From Thermoplasmatota archaeon (GTDB taxonomy: Archaea > Thermoplasmatota > E2 > JACPAO01 > JAHFTW01): 21,459 bases of DNA. Location: positions 1 to 21,459 of the forward strand of contig JANQNI010000137.1 of the NCBI GenBank assembly GCA_028289805.1. Reading direction: 5' to 3'. The notes below the pieces were generated by a model. It searched no databases. It had not been told where the DNA came from and saw nothing but the letters and a program-made list of their open reading frames with translations. Of the stretch, positions 1 to 6,649 are shown piece after piece; position 1 is the stretch's first letter, and every line of letters starts with the position of its first letter. The translations under genes and the position numbers were made by a program.

Positions 1-1
1 C

Positions 2-634
2 CGCGTCCGCCTCGACGGCATCGTGGAGGAACCGCTCGGCTTCAACCTCTACCTGCCCCTGGACGTGGTGCAGGGCTACCTGGGCTCGGAGGTGGCCACG
101 GGCGCCTACGTCAACGTCGCAGGCGGCCGCACGGCGGACGCGGACGACCTGGAGGCGGTGCCGGGGTTCGTCTCCTTCACGGAGAAGGAGCAGTTGGCGC
201 AACTGATGGACGACAGCTTCGGCGACTTCGTGCAGTTCGCGGCCGTCTTCGCCGTCGTCGGCGCCCTGCTGAGCGTCGTCGTGGTGCTGAACACGAGCGC
301 CGTCAACCTCCAGGAGCGCACGAGCGACCACGGCACCCTCAAGGCCCTCGGCCTCCAGGACCGCACCCTGGTGGCGGTGCTGGCGGTGGAGAACCTGGTG
401 TTGGGCGTCCTGGCGGCGATCCTGGGCGCGGCCCTCGGCGCGGCGGCCACGCTGGCGTTGCTGTGGACGTTCACGCAGGAGCTGAACTTCTCCCTGCCCT
501 ACAACATGCCCCTGAGCCACCAGGTCTCCATCATGGTCGTGGTCGTCGCCCTGACGCAGGTGACGACCCTGCTGGCGGCGCGGCACCTGAAGAAGCTCGA
601 CCTGGCGACCATCGTCAAGGTGCGCGGTGTGTGA
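2..634 (+). CDS. FtsX/MacB-like ABC transporter permease, C-terminal part (5' end outside window)
   Basis: The reading frame is open from the first bases of the window, so the N-terminal part of the gene lies upstream. What is visible is the end of an extracytoplasmic loop followed by a C-terminal FtsX-type domain. It has three hydrophobic spans: one starting FVQFAAVFAVVGALL, one around LVAVLAVENLVLGVLAAILG, and one around VSIMVVVVALTQVTTLLAA. Between the first two is the cytoplasmic stretch with LQERTSDHGTLKALGLQ, which matches the family pattern where 'R..E.g.l.AlG' links the first two helices. The family works with an ABC ATPase to move lipids, lipoproteins or peptides, or to couple ATP use to envelope tasks. 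The substrate cannot be told here. The helicase gene follows on the same strand after a short gap. The domain assignment is firm; the exact role is not. Confidence 0.85.
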   Translation, partial: RVRLDGIVEEPLGFNLYLPLDVVQGYLGSEVATGAYVNVAGGRTADADDLEAVPGFVSFTEKEQLAQLMDDSFGDFVQFAAVFAVVGALLSVVVVLNTSAVNLQERTSDHGTLKALGLQDRTLVAVLAVENLVLGVLAAILGAALGAAATLALLWTFTQELNFSLPYNMPLSHQVSIMVVVVALTQVTTLLAARHLKKLDLATIVKVRGV

Positions 635-698
635 CCCACCCGCGTACCTTCACCCACGCCTCCCCGCCCCTCATGTAGCCGCGCCGCCTTCCCCCCAC

Positions 699-2657
699 GT
701 GGCGGAACTCCCCTACGCGCCCCGACCCGGCCAGGAGGCCCTCGTCGATGCCATCCAGGAGGCCCAAGCCCGCCACACCCACCTGGTCGCCGAGGCCCCC
801 ACCGGACTCGGCAAGACCGTCTGCGCCCTCGCCGCCACCCTCGACACCGCCCGCCGCGACGGCCGCAAGCTCGTCTACCTGACGCGCACGAACAGCCAGC
901 AGGCGGTGGTGGTCAAGGAGCACGCCGCCCTGCGCGACGCCGGCCGGGACGTGGGCCTCCTCATCCCGTTCATGGGCCGCCGCCACAGCTGTCCCCTCCT
1001 GCGCGACGACCCCCGCTTCCGGGAGGGCACGCCCGAGGAGCTGGGCCGGCTCTGCTCCGACGCCAAGAAGAAGGCCCTCGCCGAGCACACCTCGGGCGAA
1101 GTGCAGAAGGGCGCCTGTCCCTACTACCGCAAGCTCCTGGAGGACGGCACCGGCCCCATCGAGGCGCTGCTCGAATCGCACCGGGGCGGCGGCACCACCC
1201 TCGCCGAGGCCGTCGCCGAGGCCGGAAGCTGCGCCTACGAGGGCCTCAAGCTCCTGATGCCCGAGGCCCGCGGCGTCGTCGTGCCCTACGTCTTCCTCGT
1301 CGACGACCCCCTGCGCGCCACCCTCCTCGGGTGGCTCGGCTGCAGCCCCGACCAGGTCCACGTCGTCGTCGACGAGGCCCACAACCTCCCCGAGGCCGCC
1401 CGCGCCCACCACTCCCCCCGCCTCGGCCTCGCCACCCTGGAGCGGGCCCTGAAGGAGGCGGAGGAGGTCCAGGACCCCCTGCTCGCCGGCCGCGTGCTGG
1501 CCACCAGCTTCCTCACCCTCCTGCACAAGACCGTGCGCGAGCTGGCCGACGAGCACGCCGGCGAGCGCGAGGACGGATGGATGCCCGCCGACGCCCTCGA
1601 CGAGGCGCTCATGCTCGGCGTGGGCGCCGCCGGCCCTGTGCTGGAGCGCGTCGCGGCCGAACTGGAGGACTGGGGCAGCGCGATCCGCGAGCGTCGCCGC
1701 ACCGACGGCAAGCTCCCCCGCTCCTACCTCGGCGCCGTGGGTGCCTTCCTGCGCTTCTGGCGCGGCTGCCGCGAGCTCCCCTACGTCCACCTCGCCGTGC
1801 GGGAGCCCCGCCCCGCCGTCGAGGCGTACCTGCTGGAGCCCGCCAGCCGCCTGGCGTGGCTGCGGGAGGCCGCCAGCAGCACCCACCTCAGCGGCACCCT
1901 CGAACCCGTCCGCCTCCACCGCCGCCTGTGCGGCCTGCCTGCCGACAGCACCGAGTTGGTGCTGCCCAGCCCATTCCCGCCCGAGCACCTGCGCCTCTAC
2001 GGCGTGTTGGGCCTGCACCGCAAGCACGCCGCCATCACCGAGGACCCCAGCATCGTCGCCCGCCAGCAGGAGGCGTGCCGGAGCCTGCTGCGTCGCTGGA
2101 CCGGCCGCATCGCGCTGTGGTTCCCCAGCCACCGCGTCCTGGCCGACTACCTGGAGGAGGGCCTCCTGCACGGCATCGACGCGGAGGTGTTCGCGGAGGA
2201 GCCCGACCTGCCCACCCCCGCCCTCCAGGACCTCGTGCACCGCCTGGGCCGCAGCACCGCGCCCCGCGCCATCCTGTGCGGCGTGCTGGGCGGCCGCCTC
2301 ACGGAGGGCATCGACTACCCCGGCGACCTGCTGGAGAAGGCCGTGGTGCTGGGGGTGCCCTACCCCAGGCCCAGCGCCCGCCTCCAGGCCCTCGTCGACC
2401 ACCACGAGCGCACCGACGGGGAGGGCTGGCGCCTCGCGGTCCACGAACCCGTCGGCCGCGTCCTGCGCCAGGCCGTCGGCCGCCTCATCCGCGGCCCCGA
2501 CGACGAGGGCACCGTCGTCGTGCTCGACGAGCGCGTCGTGCGGTTCCGCACCCGCCTGGAGCGCCTCAAGCTCGTCGACGACGCCGACGCGGCCACGGAC
2601 GAACCCTACGTGCTGCTGGACGGGTTCCGGGCCGCGGACGCCCTGGACCACGGCTGA
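699..2657 (+). CDS. XPD/Rad3-family superfamily 2 DNA helicase with Fe-S cluster
   Basis: ATP-dependent 5'-3' DNA helicase of the XPD (ERCC2/Rad3) family, used in repair and replication-associated unwinding. Numbered from the GTG at 699, the Walker A motif EAPTGLGKT is at 32-40. Four cysteines at about 98, 119, 140 and 178 (in SCPLL, RLCSD, GACPY, GSCAY) have the order and spacing of the XPD 4Fe-4S domain. The DEAH box is at 225-228, and motif VI (QAVGRLIRG) is near 590 in the second RecA domain. The total of 652 residues fits archaeal XPD. An in-frame GTG at 627 would add 24 proline-rich residues overlapping the upstream gene. I prefer 699 because XPD proteins usually start just before a Q-like segment such as RPGQEALVDAIQ. 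No strong ribosome binding site marks either start. Confidence 0.93.
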   Translation: MAELPYAPRPGQEALVDAIQEAQARHTHLVAEAPTGLGKTVCALAATLDTARRDGRKLVYLTRTNSQQAVVVKEHAALRDAGRDVGLLIPFMGRRHSCPLLRDDPRFREGTPEELGRLCSDAKKKALAEHTSGEVQKGACPYYRKLLEDGTGPIEALLESHRGGGTTLAEAVAEAGSCAYEGLKLLMPEARGVVVPYVFLVDDPLRATLLGWLGCSPDQVHVVVDEAHNLPEAARAHHSPRLGLATLERALKEAEEVQDPLLAGRVLATSFLTLLHKTVRELADEHAGEREDGWMPADALDEALMLGVGAAGPVLERVAAELEDWGSAIRERRRTDGKLPRSYLGAVGAFLRFWRGCRELPYVHLAVREPRPAVEAYLLEPASRLAWLREAASSTHLSGTLEPVRLHRRLCGLPADSTELVLPSPFPPEHLRLYGVLGLHRKHAAITEDPSIVARQQEACRSLLRRWTGRIALWFPSHRVLADYLEEGLLHGIDAEVFAEEPDLPTPALQDLVHRLGRSTAPRAILCGVLGGRLTEGIDYPGDLLEKAVVLGVPYPRPSARLQALVDHHERTDGEGWRLAVHEPVGRVLRQAVGRLIRGPDDEGTVVVLDERVVRFRTRLERLKLVDDADAATDEPYVLLDGFRAADALDHG

Positions 2658-2914
2658 AGCGGAAAATATATCTACCAAGTGGGAATCATCGGTACTTAGG
2701 AAGCTCGCAGGCTGGTGCTTTTGAGTGCATCCCATCCCCTCCTCGTGAGGCCAGCCTCGCTTCCTTTTTCTCACACCCCCCAGCGGGGCTTCCATCTCCC
2801 TCCGGCACTCCCGTTGGGGGAATCAGTAGAGGACGCCCGGCAGACGGACGCGGGCGGCAGATGGCCACCCCACCAAGCAGGACCCCGAAGAGGGGCCAGG
2901 GCTGTGCAGGACCG
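2658..2914. other. Convergent intergenic region (helicase / pyrI)
   Basis: This 257-base gap separates two converging genes. I see no convincing coding frame. It holds an AT-rich box near the helicase end and a folded segment followed by a T run (listed separately as a possible small RNA). A short perfect stem, CCCC-GAAGA-GGGG at 2883-2895, lies just beyond the pyrI stop and could help end the pyrI transcript. I translated the strand downstream of pyrI in all three frames to look for the missing PyrI zinc domain and found no plausible C-x4-C / C-x2-C pattern. Confidence 0.6.
2663..2772 (+). ncRNA. Possible small RNA with its own TATA-like box
   Basis: AAAATATATC at 2663-2672 is the most AT-rich spot in the region and resembles an archaeal TATA box. 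It would place a transcription start near 2692. Downstream, AGGCTGG (2709-2715) pairs perfectly with CCAGCCT (2751-2757). Nested directly against the second arm is a CCTC/GAGG hairpin (2738-2750). A five-T run follows at 2765-2769, as in archaeal terminators. No open reading frame in this strip looks coding. I cannot assign an RNA family, and the signals are short enough to be chance. The box could also simply be part of the helicase 3' end. Confidence 0.3.
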
Positions 2915-3217
2915 TTACGCGTCGAGACCCCAGCGCTCCTTCTGCGCCACGTCGTAGTTGCGGATGGCGACGTAGGTGCCCTGGCTGCTGACGGCGCGGA
3001 CCTTCTCCAGGTCCTCCTCCGTCAGCTCCACGTCCTCGAACTTCACGACGTCCTTCAGGCCGCCGCGTTCGCTCGGGAGGTTCATGGACAGGCTGACGAC
3101 CTTGCTGCTTCCCGCCACCGGGAACCCGAGGGCCTCCAGGACGGCCAGGGACTTGCCGGCCTCGACGTGGTCGAGGACGGAACCGTTGCGGATCGGGACG
3201 ATCTTGAACTCTTTCAT
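2915..3217 (-). CDS. pyrI: Aspartate carbamoyltransferase regulatory subunit, lacking the zinc domain
   Basis: PyrI is the regulatory chain of aspartate carbamoyltransferase and binds nucleotide effectors (CTP, ATP). This 100-residue protein aligns along its length with the N-terminal allosteric domain. Asp16-His17 match the E. coli Asp19-His20 pair, Lys55 and Lys59 match Lys56 and Lys60, and Lys93 in the NYDVAQK segment matches Lys94. The family is normally about 150 residues. Its C-terminal third binds Zn through four cysteines and makes the contact with the catalytic chain. Here the stop codon (TAA) comes exactly at the domain boundary, after WGLDA, and the protein has no cysteine at all. 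The start overlaps the pyrB stop as ATGA, with GGAG a short way upstream, so translation is probably coupled. How it would dock on PyrB without the zinc domain is unclear. Confidence 0.9.
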   Translation of the reverse strand: MKEFKIVPIRNGSVLDHVEAGKSLAVLEALGFPVAGSSKVVSLSMNLPSERGGLKDVVKFEDVELTEEDLEKVRAVSSQGTYVAIRNYDVAQKERWGLDA

Positions 3218-4119
3218 GGGGACGCTCCGAGGATGTGCGACAGCACGCTCATGCGGACGGGCACCGCATTGCGGGCCTGCTCGAAATACTTGGCCGAGGG
3301 GAGGCTGTCCACGTCGACGCTGATCTCGTCGACGCGGGGCAGCGGGTGCATCACGATGGCCCTGGACCCGGAGCGGCGCAGCAGGTCCCCGTCCACGACG
3401 AGGTGGCCGCTGCCCCCGGCCGACTCCTGCCGGCTCATGCGCTCCCGCTGGACGCGGGTGACGTACAGCACGTCGCAGGACGCGGCGGCCTCCCCCAGGG
3501 GCACCTCGTCCACGCCCCCGCCGTGGCCGGCCACGTCGTCGGGCAACCCCAGGCCAGGGGCGGGCACGGCGACCACGTCGGCACCGAGCCGGTGCAGGGC
3601 GGGCACGAGGCTGTGCACGGTTCGGCCGTAGCGCAGGTCCCCCATCACCGCCACGCGGACGCCCTCGAGGTCGCCCAGGTTGTCGCGCATGGTGTACAGG
3701 TCCAGCAGCGTCTGGGTCGGGTGCTCCCCGGCACCGTCGCCGGCGTTGACCACCGGGACGTCGCTGACGGCGGCGGCGCGGGCCGCGGCACCCTGCTCGG
3801 GGTGGCGCAGCACCAGCAGGTCGCCGTAGCCAGCGAGGACGCGGGTGGTGTCCTCCAGGCTCTCTCCCTTGACGCTGCTCGTCGAGCCGCCGTCGGCGAA
3901 GCCGATGACGCGGGCGCCGAGGCGGTGCGCGGCGGTCTCGAAACTGAGTCGGGTGCGGGTGCTGGGCTCGAAGAACGCAGCGGCCACGATGCGGCCCCGC
4001 AGTTCGTCCATGCGATCGCGGGGCGCCGCAGCGTACTCGGAGGCGCGGTCCAGGATGGACCGGATCTCCTCGTCGCTCAGGTCGGCGATGCGGGTCAGGC
4101 TGCGTCCGGCGAGGGTCAT
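3214..4119 (-). CDS. pyrB: Aspartate carbamoyltransferase catalytic subunit
   Basis: Catalyses carbamoyl phosphate + L-aspartate to N-carbamoyl-aspartate, the committed step of pyrimidine synthesis, in the cytoplasm as a trimer. The carbamoyl-phosphate signature STRTR is at 53-57 in FEPSTRTRLSFETA. The mobile loop with Ser and Lys is at about 81-87 (SSVKGES). HPTQ is at 133-136, GDLRYGRTVHS at 160-170, the HPLPR aspartate/phosphate motif at 258-262, and QARNAVPVRM near the C-terminus. At 301 residues it is the usual length, and all catalytic segments are present. It lies 13 bases downstream of the antiporter gene and overlaps pyrI by 4 bases, so the three genes are likely one transcript. GGAG sits about 8 bases before the ATG. 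Assignment is essentially certain. Confidence 0.97.
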   Translation of the reverse strand: MTLAGRSLTRIADLSDEEIRSILDRASEYAAAPRDRMDELRGRIVAAAFFEPSTRTRLSFETAAHRLGARVIGFADGGSTSSVKGESLEDTTRVLAGYGDLLVLRHPEQGAAARAAAVSDVPVVNAGDGAGEHPTQTLLDLYTMRDNLGDLEGVRVAVMGDLRYGRTVHSLVPALHRLGADVVAVPAPGLGLPDDVAGHGGGVDEVPLGEAAASCDVLYVTRVQRERMSRQESAGGSGHLVVDGDLLRRSGSRAIVMHPLPRVDEISVDVDSLPSAKYFEQARNAVPVRMSVLSHILGASP

Positions 4120-4132
4120 GGGGACTCCGGGT

Positions 4133-5608
4133 TCATGCGTCGAGGAGGGAGGTCATGTCCTCGCGGGTCTTGGCGCCGGGGCCGTCGCGGCCCCGGTAGC
4201 GGTAGAAGCGACCCTGGAGGTTCTTGAGCCAGATGGGCGTGATGAACGTCGTCAGCATCACCACCAGGATGACCGCAGTGTACTGCCAGTTGACGATGAG
4301 CCCCGTGGAGAGGCCCAGGGCAGCGAAGATGAGGCCCACCTCGCCGCGCGGCGCCATGCCGACGCCCACCACGAGCCGGCTCGCCTCGGCGTCCTTCGTA
4401 ACGCCCCAGCCGCAGGCCAGCTTGGCCGCCATCGCCACCACGGTGAGGATGACGCCGATGAGCAGCACCGCCAGGCCGTTGCCGCCCATCTCGGTCAGGT
4501 CCACGCGCATCCCCAGCGTCACGAAGAAGAAACTGACGAAGATGGCCGCGATGGGACGCAGCTCCTCGAAGATGCGGTGGTGGTGCTTCGTCTGGGCCAG
4601 GATGAGGCCACCGGCGAAGGCCCCCACGATGTCGGCGAGGCCGAACAGGGTGGCCAGGTACGCCATCAGCAGGGCGAAGACGATGGCGAGGGCCACCGGG
4701 AAGCCCTTGACCTTGAACCGGCCCACGGCCGCGTCGTAGAGCTGCGGGATGAAGCGCAGCCCCACCAGCAGGGCCACGACCAGGAAGCCGACGGCCTTGG
4801 CCGCGATGAAGCCCAGGGCCGCCGCGTCCACCGTCGTCCCGCTCGCCGCCGCCGCGACCAGCGCCGCGATGATGGCGAGGATGATGAGGCCGGCGATGTC
4901 GTCGAGGACGGCCGCGCCGAGGATGATCTTCGTCTCGTTCGTGTTGAGCTTGCCCATGTCGCCCAGCACGCGCGCCGTGATGCCGACGCTCGTGGCCGTC
5001 AGGGTAGCACCCACGAACAGGTGCAGGAGGTTGTTCGGCAACGCCGCGTCCGCCGACGCCCACGGCGCCCAATACGAGGACAGCAGGGCGCTGAAGCCGT
5101 AACCGACCGCGAAGGACGCCACCACGCCGATGACCGCCACGAGCAGGCTGCTGACGCCGACGCGCGTCAACTCCTTCACGTCCGACTCCAGGCCCACCTC
5201 GAACAACAACAGGATGACGCCCACCGTGGCCAGCGTGCCCAGGATGGCGATGGCATCCACCTCCGCCCCGTGCTGCAGGACGAAGTGCGACAACGCCTGC
5301 TCCGCCTCCACCAGGTCCTGCTCCGCCTGCGCACGCTCCGCCAGCGTCGCATTCCCATCCCGCGCCACCGCGACGAAGTGCGCCTCCGCCTCGTGCACGT
5401 GCTCCTCGGCGTCGTGGAACTGCGCCTCCCGGTCGAAGTCCGGCATCCCCAGGAAACCCCCCAACAAGGAGACCCCCAGCAGGACCCCGATGAGCAACTC
5501 CCCCAGCACCGCCGGCTGCCTGAAGCGCTCCGCCAGCTCCCCACCAACCTTCGCACCAAGGATGATGATGAGGATGCTCAGCAGGATCGGTTCCGGTCCG
5601 CCGGCCAT
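4133..5608 (-). CDS. CPA2-family (Kef/NapA-type) monovalent cation:proton antiporter
   Basis: Integral membrane antiporter exchanging Na+ or K+ for H+. Numbered from the ATG at 5608 (491 residues), the protein has about a dozen hydrophobic spans. It carries TATSVGITARVLGD at about 204-217 and the ion-binding ILGAAVLDDIAGL segment with the paired aspartates at 236-237, typical of CPA2 exchangers. There is no C-terminal RCK/TrkA domain. An unusual charged, heptad-like insert (roughly residues 57-113, rich in Glu, Ala, His) interrupts the first helices and is probably a coiled-coil hairpin outside or inside the membrane. A TTG at 5635 would add nine residues; I prefer ATG 5608 because a T-rich box at about 5632-5639 lies some 28 bases before it. 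It leads the antiporter-pyrB-pyrI transcript. Ion choice cannot be read from the sequence. Confidence 0.9.
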   Translation of the reverse strand: MAGGPEPILLSILIIILGAKVGGELAERFRQPAVLGELLIGVLLGVSLLGGFLGMPDFDREAQFHDAEEHVHEAEAHFVAVARDGNATLAERAQAEQDLVEAEQALSHFVLQHGAEVDAIAILGTLATVGVILLLFEVGLESDVKELTRVGVSSLLVAVIGVVASFAVGYGFSALLSSYWAPWASADAALPNNLLHLFVGATLTATSVGITARVLGDMGKLNTNETKIILGAAVLDDIAGLIILAIIAALVAAAASGTTVDAAALGFIAAKAVGFLVVALLVGLRFIPQLYDAAVGRFKVKGFPVALAIVFALLMAYLATLFGLADIVGAFAGGLILAQTKHHHRIFEELRPIAAIFVSFFFVTLGMRVDLTEMGGNGLAVLLIGVILTVVAMAAKLACGWGVTKDAEASRLVVGVGMAPRGEVGLIFAALGLSTGLIVNWQYTAVILVVMLTTFITPIWLKNLQGRFYRYRGRDGPGAKTREDMTSLLDA

Positions 5609-5682
5609 GGGCCCCGCCGAGCCAGGAGCATCCAAAAAGCGTGCCGTCCCACCCCGACGCCCTGATGCAACGGGTCGCAGCC

Positions 5683-5690
5683 GTTATGTA
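5683..5690 (+). promoter_or_regulatory. TATA-like box upstream of the tRNA pair
   Basis: The segment GTTATGTA lies about 42 bases before tRNA-Val, which would give a start near 5713 and a leader of about 16 bases. It sits in the gap between the divergent antiporter and the tRNA genes. It is only a match by eye. Confidence 0.3.
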
Positions 5691-5728
5691 GGGGACGAGG
5701 GTCGGCCGCCCTTGTCCCCGGACCCCAC

Positions 5729-5801
5729 GGGCTGGTGGTCTAGGGGTCATGACAACGCCCTTACAAGGCGTGGATCGCCGGTTCGATTCCGGCCCAGCCC
5801 A
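5729..5801 (+). tRNA. tRNA-Val (anticodon UAC)
   Basis: The full cloverleaf can be drawn. The acceptor stem is GGGCTGG pairing CCAGCCC, and the D arm is GTC...GAC. The anticodon stem ACGCC/GGCGT closes loop CTTACAA, giving anticodon TAC (reads GUA). The T arm is GCCGG-TTCGATT-CCGGC, and the discriminator is A at 5801. CCA is not encoded, as is common in archaea. There is no intron. It is 17 bases upstream of tRNA-Gln on the same strand, so the two are probably cotranscribed. Confidence 0.95.
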
Positions 5802-5818
5802 TCCATACGCACCCCCAT

Positions 5819-5891
5819 AGCCCCCTAGTGTAGTGGTCAATCATCTGGGATTCTGGTTCCTGGGACAGCGGTTCGAATCCGCTGGGGGCTA
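5819..5891 (+). tRNA. tRNA-Gln (anticodon CUG)
   Basis: The acceptor stem AGCCCCC pairs perfectly with GGGGGCT, and the discriminator is A at 5891. The anticodon stem TGGGA/TCCTG (with two G-U pairs) closes loop TTCTGGT, giving anticodon CTG (reads CAG). The T arm AGCGG-TTCGAAT-CCGCT is perfect. CCA is not encoded. It is the last ordinary gene before the Rhs accessory block and lies convergent to it. Confidence 0.93.
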
Positions 5892-5939
5892 CTTATTCCT
5901 CCTGCAGGTGCCCAACTGCCCGACAGGATACGAAACGCC

Positions 5940-5959
5940 CATGCTCGCTTACGAGCATG
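5940..5959. repeat. Perfect inverted repeat downstream of tRNA-Gln
   Basis: CATGCTCG-CTTA-CGAGCATG forms an 8-bp perfect stem with a 4-base loop. It lies 48 bases after tRNA-Gln, between the tRNA genes and the decayed rhs fragment, which converge on it. It could be a transcription barrier or a recombination scar. No T run follows on either strand, so a classical terminator is not supported. Confidence 0.5.
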
Positions 5960-5992
5960 CGGTTTCCTCGGGTTTCAGCAGCGTTTCCTCGA

Positions 5993-6397
5993 TCACTTCA
6001 AACTGGGTCGGTTCCTGCATCGACCTCTCCGCCATCGGTTCGAGCAAGCCTCAGTTCCCATACCGACCGACCCCCCAGAAACGATGTCAAGGAAGGCCAG
6101 AGCGTAGTCAGCGTGGTATTCCTTCTGGTTGCCGATGACGCCGTCGTCACCGAAGTCGTTGCCGAGGGCGCAGCCAGTGCTGACGCCGGGCGCAAACGAG
6201 GCCGCGAGACCGCTGCCCCCCGGGCAGATGACGGCGTTGGCCCCCTCGGCGGAAGAGTCGAACACCTCGTCGCGGACGTACCCGATGCCTTCGGCAGCCC
6301 CAATGCCAGCAGCATCAAGGGCGTTTTTGACGAGCGTGCATGGCCAGTCGTTGTGTTGTTTTGAACGAGTTCCGCGTCGGAGAGCCGAGCCCCGGGT
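5993..6397 (-). pseudogene. Orphan, decayed Rhs C-terminal (pre-toxin) fragment
   Basis: Reading from 6397 down, the frame is open to a stop near 5993 but has no credible start codon; it begins directly after the stop of the CPCC gene and in the same frame. The segment from AEGIGYVRDEV to the final GG of the LDIVSGG segment matches the pre-toxin region of the large Rhs protein at 66 of 75 residues. The DNA copies at about 6060-6300 and 7085-7315 are plainly homologous. Upstream of the match the sequence (NDWPCTLVKNALDAAGIG) only loosely resembles the intact tip, and downstream it ends after about 25 unrelated residues with no toxin domain. This is the typical picture of a displaced rhs tip left behind when a new tip and immunity gene were acquired. 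It is unlikely to be expressed as a functional protein. Confidence 0.8.
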
Positions 6398-6649
6398 TCA
6401 AGCAGCCGGTTTCTCCGAAGGAGTTGGTTCCCGCACACGATCCAAGAATCGGCGCTCGCTGGCTCCGATTGCGAGGTACGTGCGTCGTGCCTCGTCCAAG
6501 CTCACAGTGTTGGCCCCACCCCGCAGGGATGGATCTTCGAACTGCGCGAGGTCATCCTCCCAGAAGCAGACGGGACACAACTCGAACGTGCCGGGGGGGC
6601 GTTGAGTCAACGTCCGGGAACGACAGCAGGGGCACTCATAAGGGGTCAT
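6398..6649 (-). CDS. CPCC-family cysteine-rich protein, probable immunity protein for the Rhs toxin
   Basis: The 83-residue protein begins MTPYECPCCRSRTL. It has C6-P-C8-C9, then CPVCFWEDD with C25 and C28, then GGANTVSLDEARRTYLAIGASE. This is the complete pattern of the cysteine-rich CPCC family (Pfam Cys_rich_CPCC), most likely a small metal-binding fold. In bacteria the family is often encoded just after polymorphic toxins and has been proposed as an immunity family. Here its ATG overlaps the rhs stop as ATGA, so toxin tip and candidate immunity protein are translationally coupled. The local base composition is less G+C-rich than the rhs core, as usual for exchangeable tips. Family assignment is strong; protection against the adjacent toxin is inferred from position. 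Confidence 0.88.
   Translation of the reverse strand: MTPYECPCCRSRTLTQRPPGTFELCPVCFWEDDLAQFEDPSLRGGANTVSLDEARRTYLAIGASERRFLDRVREPTPSEKPAA

Noticed and set aside
2686..2914. A displaced PyrI zinc domain downstream of the pyrI stop
   Set aside because: All three minus-strand frames were read. The few cysteines do not have C-x4-C or C-x2-C spacing and the surrounding residues do not resemble PyrI.
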